Source: an uncultured Lachnospiraceae bacterium
GTDB taxonomy: Bacteria > Bacillota > Clostridia > Lachnospirales > Lachnospiraceae
Direction: 5' to 3'
Assembly (NCBI GenBank): GCA_947177105.1
Contig: CAMWTF010000006.1
Location: forward strand, 1-23,711
Length of the DNA: 23,711 nucleotides
Shown here in pieces: positions 1-7,566 of the stretch. The position numbers and the translations under genes were made by a program. The notes beneath the pieces were generated by a model, which saw nothing but the letters and a program-made list of their open reading frames with translations, was not told the DNA's origin and ran no database searches. Position 1 is the first letter of the stretch. The number at the start of each line of letters is the position of its first letter.

Positions 1-1
1 G

Positions 2-736
2 GGCCTGGACAGACCCAGCGCCGGCAGCCTGGTGGTGGGAGGCAAGAACCTGTTCACTATGACGGAACGGGAGTTGGTAGTCTATAAACGGGACACCGTG
101 GGATTTGTCTGGCAGAATAATGCCAGGAATCTGCTGCCCTATCTGTCGGCTCTGGAGAACGTGATGCTGCCCATGTACCTGGGGGATGTACATAAAAAGA
201 AGACCCGGGCCCTGGAACTGCTGGAGATGGTGGGCATGTCCTCCAAGAAGCGCAGCAGGCTGAACATGCTCTCCGGCGGCGAGCAGCAGCGCATTGCCAT
301 AGCCATAGCTTTGGCCAATTCACCGAAACTTCTGTTGGCGGACGAACCCACCGGCAGCGTGGATCCCCGCACGGCCAACTACATTTTTGATGTTTTCACC
401 GAATTGAACCGCCAGGGTCAGACCATCCTGATTGTCACCCACGATGTGGCCCTGTCCAAAAAGGTGAAGCGGGTGGTGGCAATCCGGGACGGCAAGATCA
501 GCAGTGAGCGCATCCTGAAGGAAAAATACGCGGACCGGATCAGGGAAGCCGCCATCGACTGGCGCGCCGAGGACACCCAGGAGGAGTACGCCATCGTGGA
601 CAAGGCGGGCAGGGTGCAGATTCCCAGAGACATTCTCTCCTCCATGAACCTGCAGGGCAACAAAGTGAAACTGGAGCTTTCGGAGGGGAAAGTCATTATC
701 AGCAGTCCCTTGGATAACACGGAAAACCAACGCTAA
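2..736 (+). CDS. ABC transporter ATP-binding protein with C-terminal AbrB-like domain (5' end outside window)
   Basis: ATPase subunit of a LolD/MacB-type ABC transporter; it would energise a FtsX-like permease that is not encoded downstream and so may lie upstream. The reading frame is open from the window edge, and the visible sequence begins with the family's LDRPSAG segment, so the start and Walker A are missing. Visible are the Q-loop (FVWQN), the signature LSGGEQQR, Walker B (LLLADEP) and the switch His in IVTHD. After the ATPase fold ends, the last ~50 residues contain DKAGRVQIPRDIL, which matches the swapped-hairpin AbrB/SpoVT fold that usually binds DNA or mediates dimers. The fusion suggests a regulatory or oligomerising tail. 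The stop lies 32 bp before the GH43 gene, so co-transcription is possible but unproven. The ATPase call is very sure; the AbrB call is fairly sure from the motif alone. Confidence 0.92.
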   Translation, partial: GLDRPSAGSLVVGGKNLFTMTERELVVYKRDTVGFVWQNNARNLLPYLSALENVMLPMYLGDVHKKKTRALELLEMVGMSSKKRSRLNMLSGGEQQRIAIAIALANSPKLLLADEPTGSVDPRTANYIFDVFTELNRQGQTILIVTHDVALSKKVKRVVAIRDGKISSERILKEKYADRIREAAIDWRAEDTQEEYAIVDKAGRVQIPRDILSSMNLQGNKVKLELSEGKVIISSPLDNTENQR

Positions 737-768
737 CATGCAAAACTCTAAATGAGGAGGAGTAGATT

Positions 769-2319
769 ATGAACAGACCGGCGCCAATTATCAAAACTGA
801 CTATCCGGACCCGGATATTATCCGGGTGGAGGACACCTACTATATGATCAGCACCACCATGCATTTCATGCCCGGCGGAGTGATCCTGCGCTCTTTTGAC
901 CTGATGAACTGGGAGATTGCGGGATATGTCTATGACACGCTGGAAAATACTCCCCAGGAAAAGATGGAGGGGGAGAGCAGCATCTATGGCAAAGGCATGT
1001 GGGCGGCGTCCCTGCGCTATCATAAAGGGCGTTTCTACGTGCTGTTTGGTGTGCCGGAGAGCGGCAGCTATCTGTACACGGCGGAGCGCGTGGAGGGGCC
1101 CTGGACCCGGCAAAAGCTGGAGAGTCCCTACGGCTACCTGCATGATGCGTCCCTACTGTTTGATGAGGATGAAAGGGTCTATATCGCCTTTGGACAGTCA
1201 AATATCCGTGTGACGGAATGGGAGCCGGATTTTTCCGGCCTCAGGGAAGGAGGGTTGGATCGTCTGATCGTCCGTGAGTGTCAGCCTGTATATCTGGGGC
1301 ATGAGGGTTCCCATCTGTATAAGATTCACGGGAAGTACTACCTGTTTACCATCCACTGGCCCAGCGAGAAGGGACGGGATCGGCGTACGCAGGTGTGCTT
1401 TGTGGCGGACTCTCTGGAGGGGGAATTTACGGAGCATGAAGTCCTCAGCGATGATATGGGCTTCCACAACCAGGGGGTGGCCCAGGGCGGAATCGTTGAC
1501 ACCCCGGATGGCAGATGGTATGCCATGCTGTTCCAGGACCATGGCGCAGTGGGGCGTATGCCGGTGCTGGTGCCTGTGACCTGGCAGGGGGAGATGCCGG
1601 TTTTTGGCCGGGAGGGCAAGGTGCCTGCCATTATGTCGACGAAGAGCAGCCGTCCAAACTACCGATATGAGCCTCTATATACATCGGACAGCTTTCCCTG
1701 CCTGCGGGACTGGCAGGGCCGCTTTGAACTGAAGAGGCAGTGGCAGTGGAACCATGACCCCGATCCCAGACTGTGGGGACTGAAGGAGGAAGGGGGGCTC
1801 TGGATCCGTACCGGCAAGGTCTGTACCAATGTATTGCAGGCCCCAAATGCTCTGACCCAGAGGATGTTCTATCCCCGCTGCAGTGGGGAGGTGACAGTGG
1901 ACGGCTCCGCCCTGCGGGAGGGAGACTGTGCGGGACTGTGCGCGCTGCAGGGCTGCTATGGCATGATTGGAGTCACCAGAACGCTGCACAGTTATTATCT
2001 GGTGGTGGTCACCAGGACGCTGCAGAATGGCAAATTGGCCGGTAAGACCACACAGGATTATATGCCGGGCGATGTGGTGGAGCGGATCGCCCTGCCCGGG
2101 CCGGTGGCGCGCGTAAAAATATCCGCCAATTTCACGGATATGGCGGATATAGTGGAATTTGCCTGGAAGAATGGCGGACGCTGGGAGACGGTGGGAGAGA
2201 AACACAAGCTGTATTTCCGGCTGGACCACTTCACCGGCTGCCGCTTCGCCCTGGCGGTGTATGCCACCCAGGAGAGCGGCGGAGAAGCCGTATTCACGGA
2301 TTTTACCTATCAGGCATAG
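769..2319 (+). CDS. Glycoside hydrolase family 43 (beta-xylosidase / alpha-L-arabinofuranosidase type)
   Basis: A 516-residue inverting glycosidase of family GH43, expected to release xylose or arabinose from imported oligosaccharides. The N-terminal five-bladed propeller (about 1-300) shows the three family residues: Asp14 in YPDPD (base), Asp126 in LHDAS (pKa modulator) and Glu179 in GHEGSHLYK (acid). Residues about 310-516 look like the beta-xylosidase C-terminal concanavalin-like domain, starting at the WQWNHDP motif and including LTQR and GDCAGL. There is no signal peptide, so it acts in the cytoplasm. The start ATG follows a clear GAGGAGGAG ribosome site. The 3' end overlaps the convergent AraC gene by 10 bp. 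Family assignment is secure; the exact substrate (xylosyl versus arabinosyl) cannot be read from the sequence. Confidence 0.93.
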   Translation: MNRPAPIIKTDYPDPDIIRVEDTYYMISTTMHFMPGGVILRSFDLMNWEIAGYVYDTLENTPQEKMEGESSIYGKGMWAASLRYHKGRFYVLFGVPESGSYLYTAERVEGPWTRQKLESPYGYLHDASLLFDEDERVYIAFGQSNIRVTEWEPDFSGLREGGLDRLIVRECQPVYLGHEGSHLYKIHGKYYLFTIHWPSEKGRDRRTQVCFVADSLEGEFTEHEVLSDDMGFHNQGVAQGGIVDTPDGRWYAMLFQDHGAVGRMPVLVPVTWQGEMPVFGREGKVPAIMSTKSSRPNYRYEPLYTSDSFPCLRDWQGRFELKRQWQWNHDPDPRLWGLKEEGGLWIRTGKVCTNVLQAPNALTQRMFYPRCSGEVTVDGSALREGDCAGLCALQGCYGMIGVTRTLHSYYLVVVTRTLQNGKLAGKTTQDYMPGDVVERIALPGPVARVKISANFTDMADIVEFAWKNGGRWETVGEKHKLYFRLDHFTGCRFALAVYATQESGGEAVFTDFTYQA

Positions 2320-3260
2320 GGACTGTCGTCCAGCAGAGTCCTGCTGTTTCTGGAACGGTACTCGCTGGGCGTACAGTTTTTGTACTGTTTGAACAGTCGG
2401 TTAAAGGTGGAGATGCTGGGAAAACCTGCCTGCAGAGCCGCTTCGGTGATGGACAGATCCGGCCTGGCCAGCAGTTCTTCCGCCACCTTGATACGCCGGT
2501 GGCAGAGATAGTCGCAGAAGGTAAAGCCCGTGTACTGTTTGAACAACCGGGAAAAGTGGTACTTGGAAAAGCCCGTGGATTCTGCGATATCCTCCAGGTT
2601 CAACTCTTCCATATAATGTACGTCGATATACTCCATCAGACTGTTAAACTTCTGAATGTATTCCTTCTGCTTGTACAGCCGGACGTTGGGAAAGAGATTG
2701 CTGGCGTTGATATGGTTGTAACCGAATTTTGTGAAAAAGTTCAGCAGCAGTGAGAAAATGGTCAGTTCCGCATACTCGTTTTTGTTAAAATATTCGTTTC
2801 GCATCTGGATCAGCAGCTGATATATATCCTCATAGATCTGGGGATAGGTATCCTTGGTGACATACAGGGGCTGGGACAGGATGGACTGGATGCCCACAAA
2901 GCCCTTCAGTCTGGTGATCAGGGAGATATCAAACATAAAGATAAAGCGGCTGCCGCTGTCCGGCGCCTGAAGCTCATGCAGTTCTCCCGGCGGGATCACG
3001 ATGATCTCTCCGGGCTGTACATGGAAGCTGTTCTCCCCTACGCGCACGTCATAGTAGTTCTCCACGGGCATGATAATTTCCAGGGCGGCATGCCAGTGGG
3101 CCTCAAAGCTCTCTGCCTGGGTGTTGGGCCAGATGCGGATGGTGGAATTATTATGGAAGGAAACGGTCTCCTGAGAGTTCTGTACATCTCGGGTTCCGGT
3201 AAAATCGTGGTTGATTCCATAAAAATCAAGGAAGTTGCAGTTTATTTTCAAATCTGCCAT
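2310..3260 (-). CDS. AraC-family transcriptional regulator with cupin sensor domain
   Basis: A 316-residue one-component regulator, the likely sugar-responsive switch of this locus. The N-terminal half is a cupin-like effector domain (HWHAALEIIMPVE, then GEIIVIPPGELHEL). The C-terminal ~100 residues form the double helix-turn-helix DNA-binding domain: LNLEDIAESTGFSKYHFSRLFKQYTG, split here as LEDIAESTGFSKYHFSR and LFKQYTG, then SITEAALQAGF and FNRLFKQYKNCTPSEYR. The chosen ATG at 3260 has GAGG five bases upstream; an in-frame ATG at 3320 would add 20 residues with no good ribosome site and would run into the inverted repeat at 3316-3347. It is divergent from the transporter block and convergent with the first GH43 gene. 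Direct control of both flanking transcription units is inferred from position. Confidence 0.93.
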   Translation of the reverse strand: MADLKINCNFLDFYGINHDFTGTRDVQNSQETVSFHNNSTIRIWPNTQAESFEAHWHAALEIIMPVENYYDVRVGENSFHVQPGEIIVIPPGELHELQAPDSGSRFIFMFDISLITRLKGFVGIQSILSQPLYVTKDTYPQIYEDIYQLLIQMRNEYFNKNEYAELTIFSLLLNFFTKFGYNHINASNLFPNVRLYKQKEYIQKFNSLMEYIDVHYMEELNLEDIAESTGFSKYHFSRLFKQYTGFTFCDYLCHRRIKVAEELLARPDLSITEAALQAGFPSISTFNRLFKQYKNCTPSEYRSRNSRTLLDDSPYA

Positions 3261-3315
3261 TCCTGCCTCTTTTCTGTATATGCGAAGTTTGTAGTTTTCC
3301 AGCTGTGCGCAAATA

Positions 3316-3347
3316 AGCAAATATTGCTATATTTCCCAATATTTGCT
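3316..3347. repeat. Perfect 11-bp inverted repeat upstream of the AraC gene (candidate operator)
   Basis: AGCAAATATTG at 3316-3326 is the exact reverse complement of CAATATTTGCT at 3337-3347, with a 10-bp spacer. It covers the -10 and spacer of the candidate AraC promoter, so it is well placed for autoregulation. The same AAATATTG half-site occurs again at 3455-3472. Operator function is inferred. Confidence 0.6.
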
Positions 3348-3354
3348 CACGCAA
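3326..3354 (-). promoter_or_regulatory. Candidate promoter for the AraC gene
   Basis: Read on the minus strand: TTGCGT (3354-3349), 17-bp spacer, TATAGC (3331-3326). The match is moderate (3/6 and 4/6), but spacing is optimal and it gives a leader of about 60 nt before the ATG at 3260. It is overlapped by the 11-bp inverted repeat. Confidence 0.35.
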
Positions 3355-3454
3355 TTCTCCAATACGGCTGGCAGCCTGTAGGGAAAGTGCTTAAAATGCC
3401 CGAAAACACGGGGAATTTCTATGAGTATATTCTAACATCTAAGGTCTGAAAAGT

Positions 3455-3472
3455 AAATATTGCACAATATTT
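3455..3472. repeat. 18-bp palindrome with the same AAATATTG half-sites (candidate operator)
   Basis: AAATATTG and CAATATTT flank a 2-bp centre. The half-site is the core of the inverted repeat at 3316-3347, but the arms are closer (2 bp against 10 bp). It lies about 58 bp upstream of the -35 of the transporter promoter, on the AraC side. A shared regulator is a plausible reading; the A+T richness of the region makes chance similarity possible. Confidence 0.45.
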
Positions 3473-3529
3473 TTTTTCAAATTTCTCAAAAAGTAAGCAA
3501 TGTGTGAAGAGTAAATAGCAAAATATAGG

Positions 3530-3558
3530 GAGACAGAACCGCAATAGAAAGATATAAT
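3530..3558 (+). promoter_or_regulatory. Candidate sigma-A-type promoter of the transporter block
   Basis: GAGACA (3530-3535), exactly 17 bp, then a perfect TATAAT (3553-3558). It predicts a start near 3565 and a leader of roughly 95 nt before the ATG at 3659. The -35 matches 4 of 6 consensus bases. Confidence 0.6.
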
Positions 3559-3600
3559 TATATGCATAAAGTGCGAAGATCGCAAGATTTCTATTTTAAC

Positions 3601-3638
3601 ATAGTAAACGACATAGGATATGCAATGTTGTTTACTAT
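3601..3638 (+). promoter_or_regulatory. 12-bp inverted repeat in the leader of the transporter block (operator or RNA hairpin)
   Basis: ATAGTAAACGAC (3601-3612) and GTTGTTTACTAT (3627-3638) are reverse complements except for one position, which would be a G-U pair in RNA; the loop is 14 nt. It sits downstream of the predicted start site and 9 bp before the GGGAGG ribosome site (3648-3653). It could be a roadblock operator (outer 9 bp are perfect in DNA) or a leader hairpin. No U-run follows, so it is not an ordinary intrinsic terminator. Confidence 0.6.
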
Positions 3639-3658
3639 AGGTACACAGGGAGGCATGT

Positions 3659-6610
3659 ATGAATAAGACTGTCAAAAAATTACTCATACTCATAGGCGCG
3701 ATCGCAGTGTTTGCGGTATTTTGCATGCTGCTGAGCCTGAGAGGGGTAGAGACCTTTGAGGATAAGTATGCAGGCCGTGATCTGACTGCCGATGCGGAGG
3801 GCGCAGTGAGGGAAGGAACCTACACCCGCTATCTCAATGCCCATGCAGATGCCCCGCGTCCTCAGGCGGAGGTGGCTCTGGATCTCTTTTCCTACACTGC
3901 GGAAGGCGGCGTAGAGGTTTACAACGACTATGAGGGCGTTGCAAAGTCCCTGTTTACAGACACCAAGTCCGTGGTGACCTGGGAGGTGGAAGTTCCCGAG
4001 GCGGGGTTCTACAATGTGGTATTGGATTATCTGGTGCCCGAGTCCAGAGGTGTGGCGGCGGAGCGGGCCATCTATATCAACGGCGAACTGCCCTTTGACG
4101 ATGCGGCCAACATGGAATTTACCCGCATCTGGACCGATGGCGGTGAAGTCCGGGTGGATAACCAGGGCAATGAGATTCGCCCCACCCAGGTGGAAGTGTT
4201 TGAATGGCAGAGCGCCTATTGCGAGGACAGCATGGGATATATTTCCGAGCCCTACATGTTCTATCTGGAAAAAGGCGCCAACACCGTCAGCCTGGAGGCT
4301 GTGAACGAACCCATGGTGATAAAGAACATGAGTATCCTGCCGGTGGCGCGGATGGACACTTATGCAGAGTACAGAGCCAAGCAGACCGGGAGTGCAGCTT
4401 CCGGGTTGGGGCTTTCTTATATACAAGTGGTACAGGGTGAGGATTCCACTGTTCGTTCTGAGTCCTCCTTATATGCAAAGTACGATAGATCCTCACCCTC
4501 CACGCAGCCCTACACTGTGATGCACACCGTTCTGAACTATGTGGGCGGCGATGCCTGGAGAAGCGCGGGACAGTGGATACAGTGGGACATCGAAGTGCCT
4601 GAGGACGGCTACTATAACATAACGGTCAAGGGACGGCAGAATTACTCCCGAGGCAGCGTTTCCAGCCGTATCCTCTACATAGACGGTGTGGTCCCCTTTG
4701 AGGAGGCCAAGAGCATTTCTTTTGATTATAAGAATGATTGGGAATGTAAGACGCTGGGGGATAAGGAAGGCAATCCCTATGAGTTCTACCTTACGGCAGG
4801 CACTCATACCCTGCGGCTGGAGGCTACTTTGGGAGAGATGGGTCCCATCATGGAGGAACTGGAGGACTGTACCTTCCGTCTGAACCAGATCTACAGAACC
4901 ATTTTGGTGTATACCGGCGCAACCCCGGATCATTATCGGGATTATCATATTGACACCAACTACCCTGAGGTCATGGAGGCCATGGATCTGGAGCGCATGA
5001 GGCTCTACAAGGTTGTGGACGAGGTGGTGGCCTACAGCGGACAGAAAGCGGATAAGATTGCCACGGCCCAGACGCTGGCCCAGCAGCTGGAGCGGTTCCT
5101 GGAAAAGCCGGGCAAGATTACCACGGAGTTTACAACCTTTAAGGATAATATAACCGCTCTGGGTACGGCTATCCTGAATATGAGCGAGTCCAAGCTGGAC
5201 ATCGACTATATTGTGGTCAGTGGCGCTCAGGCTCAGCCGGAGAAGGACACTGCCAATTTCTTCCAGAAAATGGCTCATGAGGTTCGCTCCTTTGTGGCAT
5301 CCTTCATCGTGGATTACGATGCGGTGGGCGATGTGTACGAGGAGGACGGCGGCGATGTGATCAAGGTGTGGATCCTGACCGGACGTGATCAAGGCACCAT
5401 TCTGAAATCCATGGTGGACGATACCTTCACGCCCCAGACCGGCATCAAGGTCAACGTGGAGATCGTTGCGGCGGACGCTCTGCTGACGGCGGTGGTGGCC
5501 GGCAGAGGCCCGGATGTGGTGCTTTCTATCGGCGCCGACCAGCCAGTGAATTACGCTCTGCGTAATTCCGTAGAGGACATCACCCAGTTCTCGGACTACC
5601 AGGAAGTGCTTGCCAACTACACGCCCAGCTCCTATGAACAATATTCTTTGGACGGTCATATCTATGCGGTGCCGGAGACGCAGACCTTCAATGTGCTGTT
5701 TTATCGCAAGGATGTGCTGGAGCAGCTGGAACTGGAAGTTCCCAATACCTGGCAGGAGATGGTTGAGATGCTGCCCACGATACAGGGCAACAACATGTCC
5801 ATCGGCCTTCCCAGCGCAGGCGGTTCCAGCAGCAATGCGGCGGCCAGCACCCAGGTGGCGTCCAACGCTCCGGATTTGAGTATGTACTTCAGCCTGCTGT
5901 TCCAGTACGGCGGCGATCTGTACAACGAAAAGGGCACCAGGACCACGGTGGACGAGGAGGCCGGCGTGGAGGCCATGGCGGACTATATCAAGTACTTTAA
6001 CGACTATGGCATTCCTACCTATTTTGACTTTGTCAGCCGGTTCCGTTCCGGTGAGATGCCCATCGGTGTGGCGAACTATGCGACATACAACACTCTGATG
6101 GTATCGGCGCCCGAGATCCGCGGCTTGTGGGATTTCACGCTGATCCCCGGCACGGAGAAGATAGATGAGAATGGCGAGACCTATATAGATCGATCAGACT
6201 TTATCACCGGCAGCGCCACCATGATGATTAAGCAGACGGATGAGAAGAACAAGCAGAACGCATGGGAGTTTATGAAGTGGTGGGCACAGACGGACACCCA
6301 GGTTCGCTTCGGACGGGAGATTGAGGCTCTGCTGGGATCCTCCGCCAGATATGCCACAGCCAATATCAACGCGTTCTCCCAGCTGGCCTGGAGCGCAGAC
6401 GACATTGAGGTGCTGCTGGCTCAGTGGCAGCAGACCGTGGGCATCCGGGAGGTGCCGGGCGGCTACTATACAGGACGGCATATCACCAATGCCATTCGTA
6501 AGGTAATCAACGACAAGGATGATCCGAGAGAGACCATCATAGACTACGCCATCACGATCAACGAGGAGCTGACCAAGAAGCGCAACGAGTTTGGTCTGCC
6601 GTTGGAATAG
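3659..6610 (+). CDS. Membrane-anchored sugar-binding protein of an ABC importer, fused to two CBM-like modules
   Basis: A 983-residue extracellular protein, about twice the usual length of a CUT1 binding protein. Residues 8-27 are a hydrophobic signal/anchor; the only nearby Cys is in AVFC, not a lipobox, so anchoring by the uncleaved helix is likely. Two related beta-sandwich modules follow (about 75-230 and 255-420), sharing W-(E/D)-(V/I)-EVPE-x-G-(F/Y)-YN, a YI(N/D)G-x-(L/V)PF loop and a FYL-x-x-G-x-(N/H)T-(V/L)-x-LEA close; this is the pattern of CBM6/CBM35-like modules. A helical linker (about 430-550) leads to a family 1 solute-binding domain (about 565-983; RGPDVVLS, DGHIYAVPETQTFNVLFYR). 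The GGGAGG site is 5 nt before the ATG. It is the first gene of the block, 16 bp before its permease. The glycan bound is unknown; the nearby GH43 genes suggest a plant pentosan. Confidence 0.88.
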   Translation: MNKTVKKLLILIGAIAVFAVFCMLLSLRGVETFEDKYAGRDLTADAEGAVREGTYTRYLNAHADAPRPQAEVALDLFSYTAEGGVEVYNDYEGVAKSLFTDTKSVVTWEVEVPEAGFYNVVLDYLVPESRGVAAERAIYINGELPFDDAANMEFTRIWTDGGEVRVDNQGNEIRPTQVEVFEWQSAYCEDSMGYISEPYMFYLEKGANTVSLEAVNEPMVIKNMSILPVARMDTYAEYRAKQTGSAASGLGLSYIQVVQGEDSTVRSESSLYAKYDRSSPSTQPYTVMHTVLNYVGGDAWRSAGQWIQWDIEVPEDGYYNITVKGRQNYSRGSVSSRILYIDGVVPFEEAKSISFDYKNDWECKTLGDKEGNPYEFYLTAGTHTLRLEATLGEMGPIMEELEDCTFRLNQIYRTILVYTGATPDHYRDYHIDTNYPEVMEAMDLERMRLYKVVDEVVAYSGQKADKIATAQTLAQQLERFLEKPGKITTEFTTFKDNITALGTAILNMSESKLDIDYIVVSGAQAQPEKDTANFFQKMAHEVRSFVASFIVDYDAVGDVYEEDGGDVIKVWILTGRDQGTILKSMVDDTFTPQTGIKVNVEIVAADALLTAVVAGRGPDVVLSIGADQPVNYALRNSVEDITQFSDYQEVLANYTPSSYEQYSLDGHIYAVPETQTFNVLFYRKDVLEQLELEVPNTWQEMVEMLPTIQGNNMSIGLPSAGGSSSNAAASTQVASNAPDLSMYFSLLFQYGGDLYNEKGTRTTVDEEAGVEAMADYIKYFNDYGIPTYFDFVSRFRSGEMPIGVANYATYNTLMVSAPEIRGLWDFTLIPGTEKIDENGETYIDRSDFITGSATMMIKQTDEKNKQNAWEFMKWWAQTDTQVRFGREIEALLGSSARYATANINAFSQLAWSADDIEVLLAQWQQTVGIREVPGGYYTGRHITNAIRKVINDKDDPRETIIDYAITINEELTKKRNEFGLPLE

Positions 6611-6626
6611 GAGGGGAGAAAGCGGA

Positions 6627-7565
6627 ATGAAAGAATATTTACAGAAATATGTCACCCTCCGGAAACATAATTTCCGGGTGGCGGTAAAGAAGGCGAAGCG
6701 GGCAAAGATGTGCTATGCGTTTCTGGCCCCCTACGCAATCCTGTTCACACTGTTTTACATATTGCCGGTGTGCAGTTCCATCTTTTTCAGCTTTACCTAC
6801 TACAACATATTGGAGTCTCCCAGGTTCATCGGGCTGCAGAACTATATCAGCCTGATCCTGCAGGATGACATCTTCCTGAAGGGCGTGAAGAATACCTTCA
6901 TGATTGCGGTAATCACCGGGCCGCTGGGATATATTATGTCATTCCTGTTCGCCTGGCTGATCAACGAACTGCCCCGGTGGATCAGGACCATAGCGGTGGT
7001 AGTGTTCTATGCGCCTTCCATCGCCGGCAATGTGTTCGTCATCTTCTCCGTGTTTTTCAGGGGCGACGCCTACGGATATGTGAATGCATTGCTGATAGAA
7101 ATGGGTCTGATTGATGCCCCGATCCTGTTTCTCACCAATCCGGACTACATGCTGCCCATCTGTATGCTGGTTATCTTGTGGATGAGTCTGGGCATGGGTT
7201 TCCTGTCTTTTGTGGCAGGTCTCCAGGGTGTGGACCGTTCCCAGTACGAGGCAGGCTGTATCGACGGCGTGAAGAACCGATGGCAGGAGCTGTGGTTTAT
7301 CACTCTGCCGAACATGAAGCCCATGCTGATGTTCGGCGCGGTTATGGCCATCACCCAGTCCTTTGGTGTCTGCGACGTGACCATGGCCCTCTGCGGTTAC
7401 CCCAGTACGGACTATGCGGCCCGCACCGTTGTGACCCACCTGTTTGACTATGGTTTTTCCAGATTTGAGATGGGATATGCGTCGGCTATAGCGACCATGC
7501 TGTTCTTGGTGATGATCCTGTGTAACAAAGCAATTCAAAGTCTGTTGAGAAGAGTAGGAACCTGA
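6627..7565 (+). CDS. CUT1 sugar ABC transporter permease (UgpA/LplB-like)
   Basis: A 312-residue inner-membrane permease, the first half of a heterodimeric oligosaccharide channel. It has six hydrophobic segments, beginning with FLAPYAILFTLFYILP, and the cytoplasmic EAA loop at about 208-232 (YEAGCIDGVKNRWQELWF then ITLPNMKP) that docks on the ATPase. The start ATG at 6627 was chosen because GGAGGGGAG precedes it; a start 12 codons earlier would overlap the upstream gene's end and lacks such a site. It is followed after 1 bp by the partner permease. No ATPase is encoded in the cluster, which is usual for CUT1 importers that borrow a general MsmX-type ATPase. Confidence 0.95.
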   Translation: MKEYLQKYVTLRKHNFRVAVKKAKRAKMCYAFLAPYAILFTLFYILPVCSSIFFSFTYYNILESPRFIGLQNYISLILQDDIFLKGVKNTFMIAVITGPLGYIMSFLFAWLINELPRWIRTIAVVVFYAPSIAGNVFVIFSVFFRGDAYGYVNALLIEMGLIDAPILFLTNPDYMLPICMLVILWMSLGMGFLSFVAGLQGVDRSQYEAGCIDGVKNRWQELWFITLPNMKPMLMFGAVMAITQSFGVCDVTMALCGYPSTDYAARTVVTHLFDYGFSRFEMGYASAIATMLFLVMILCNKAIQSLLRRVGT

Positions 7566-7566
7566 T

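Noticed and set aside
3719..3724. Cys codon near the end of the hydrophobic segment of the first binding protein as a lipobox
   Set aside because: The preceding residues are AVF; position -1 of a lipobox should be Gly, Ala or Ser, so lipidation is unlikely.
4493..5659. Long open frame (388 codons) on the minus strand inside the CBM-fused binding-protein gene
   Set aside because: It lies wholly inside a well-supported gene, has no ribosome site and translates to a His/Val/Leu-rich sequence without recognisable motifs; it mirrors the codon bias of the sense gene.
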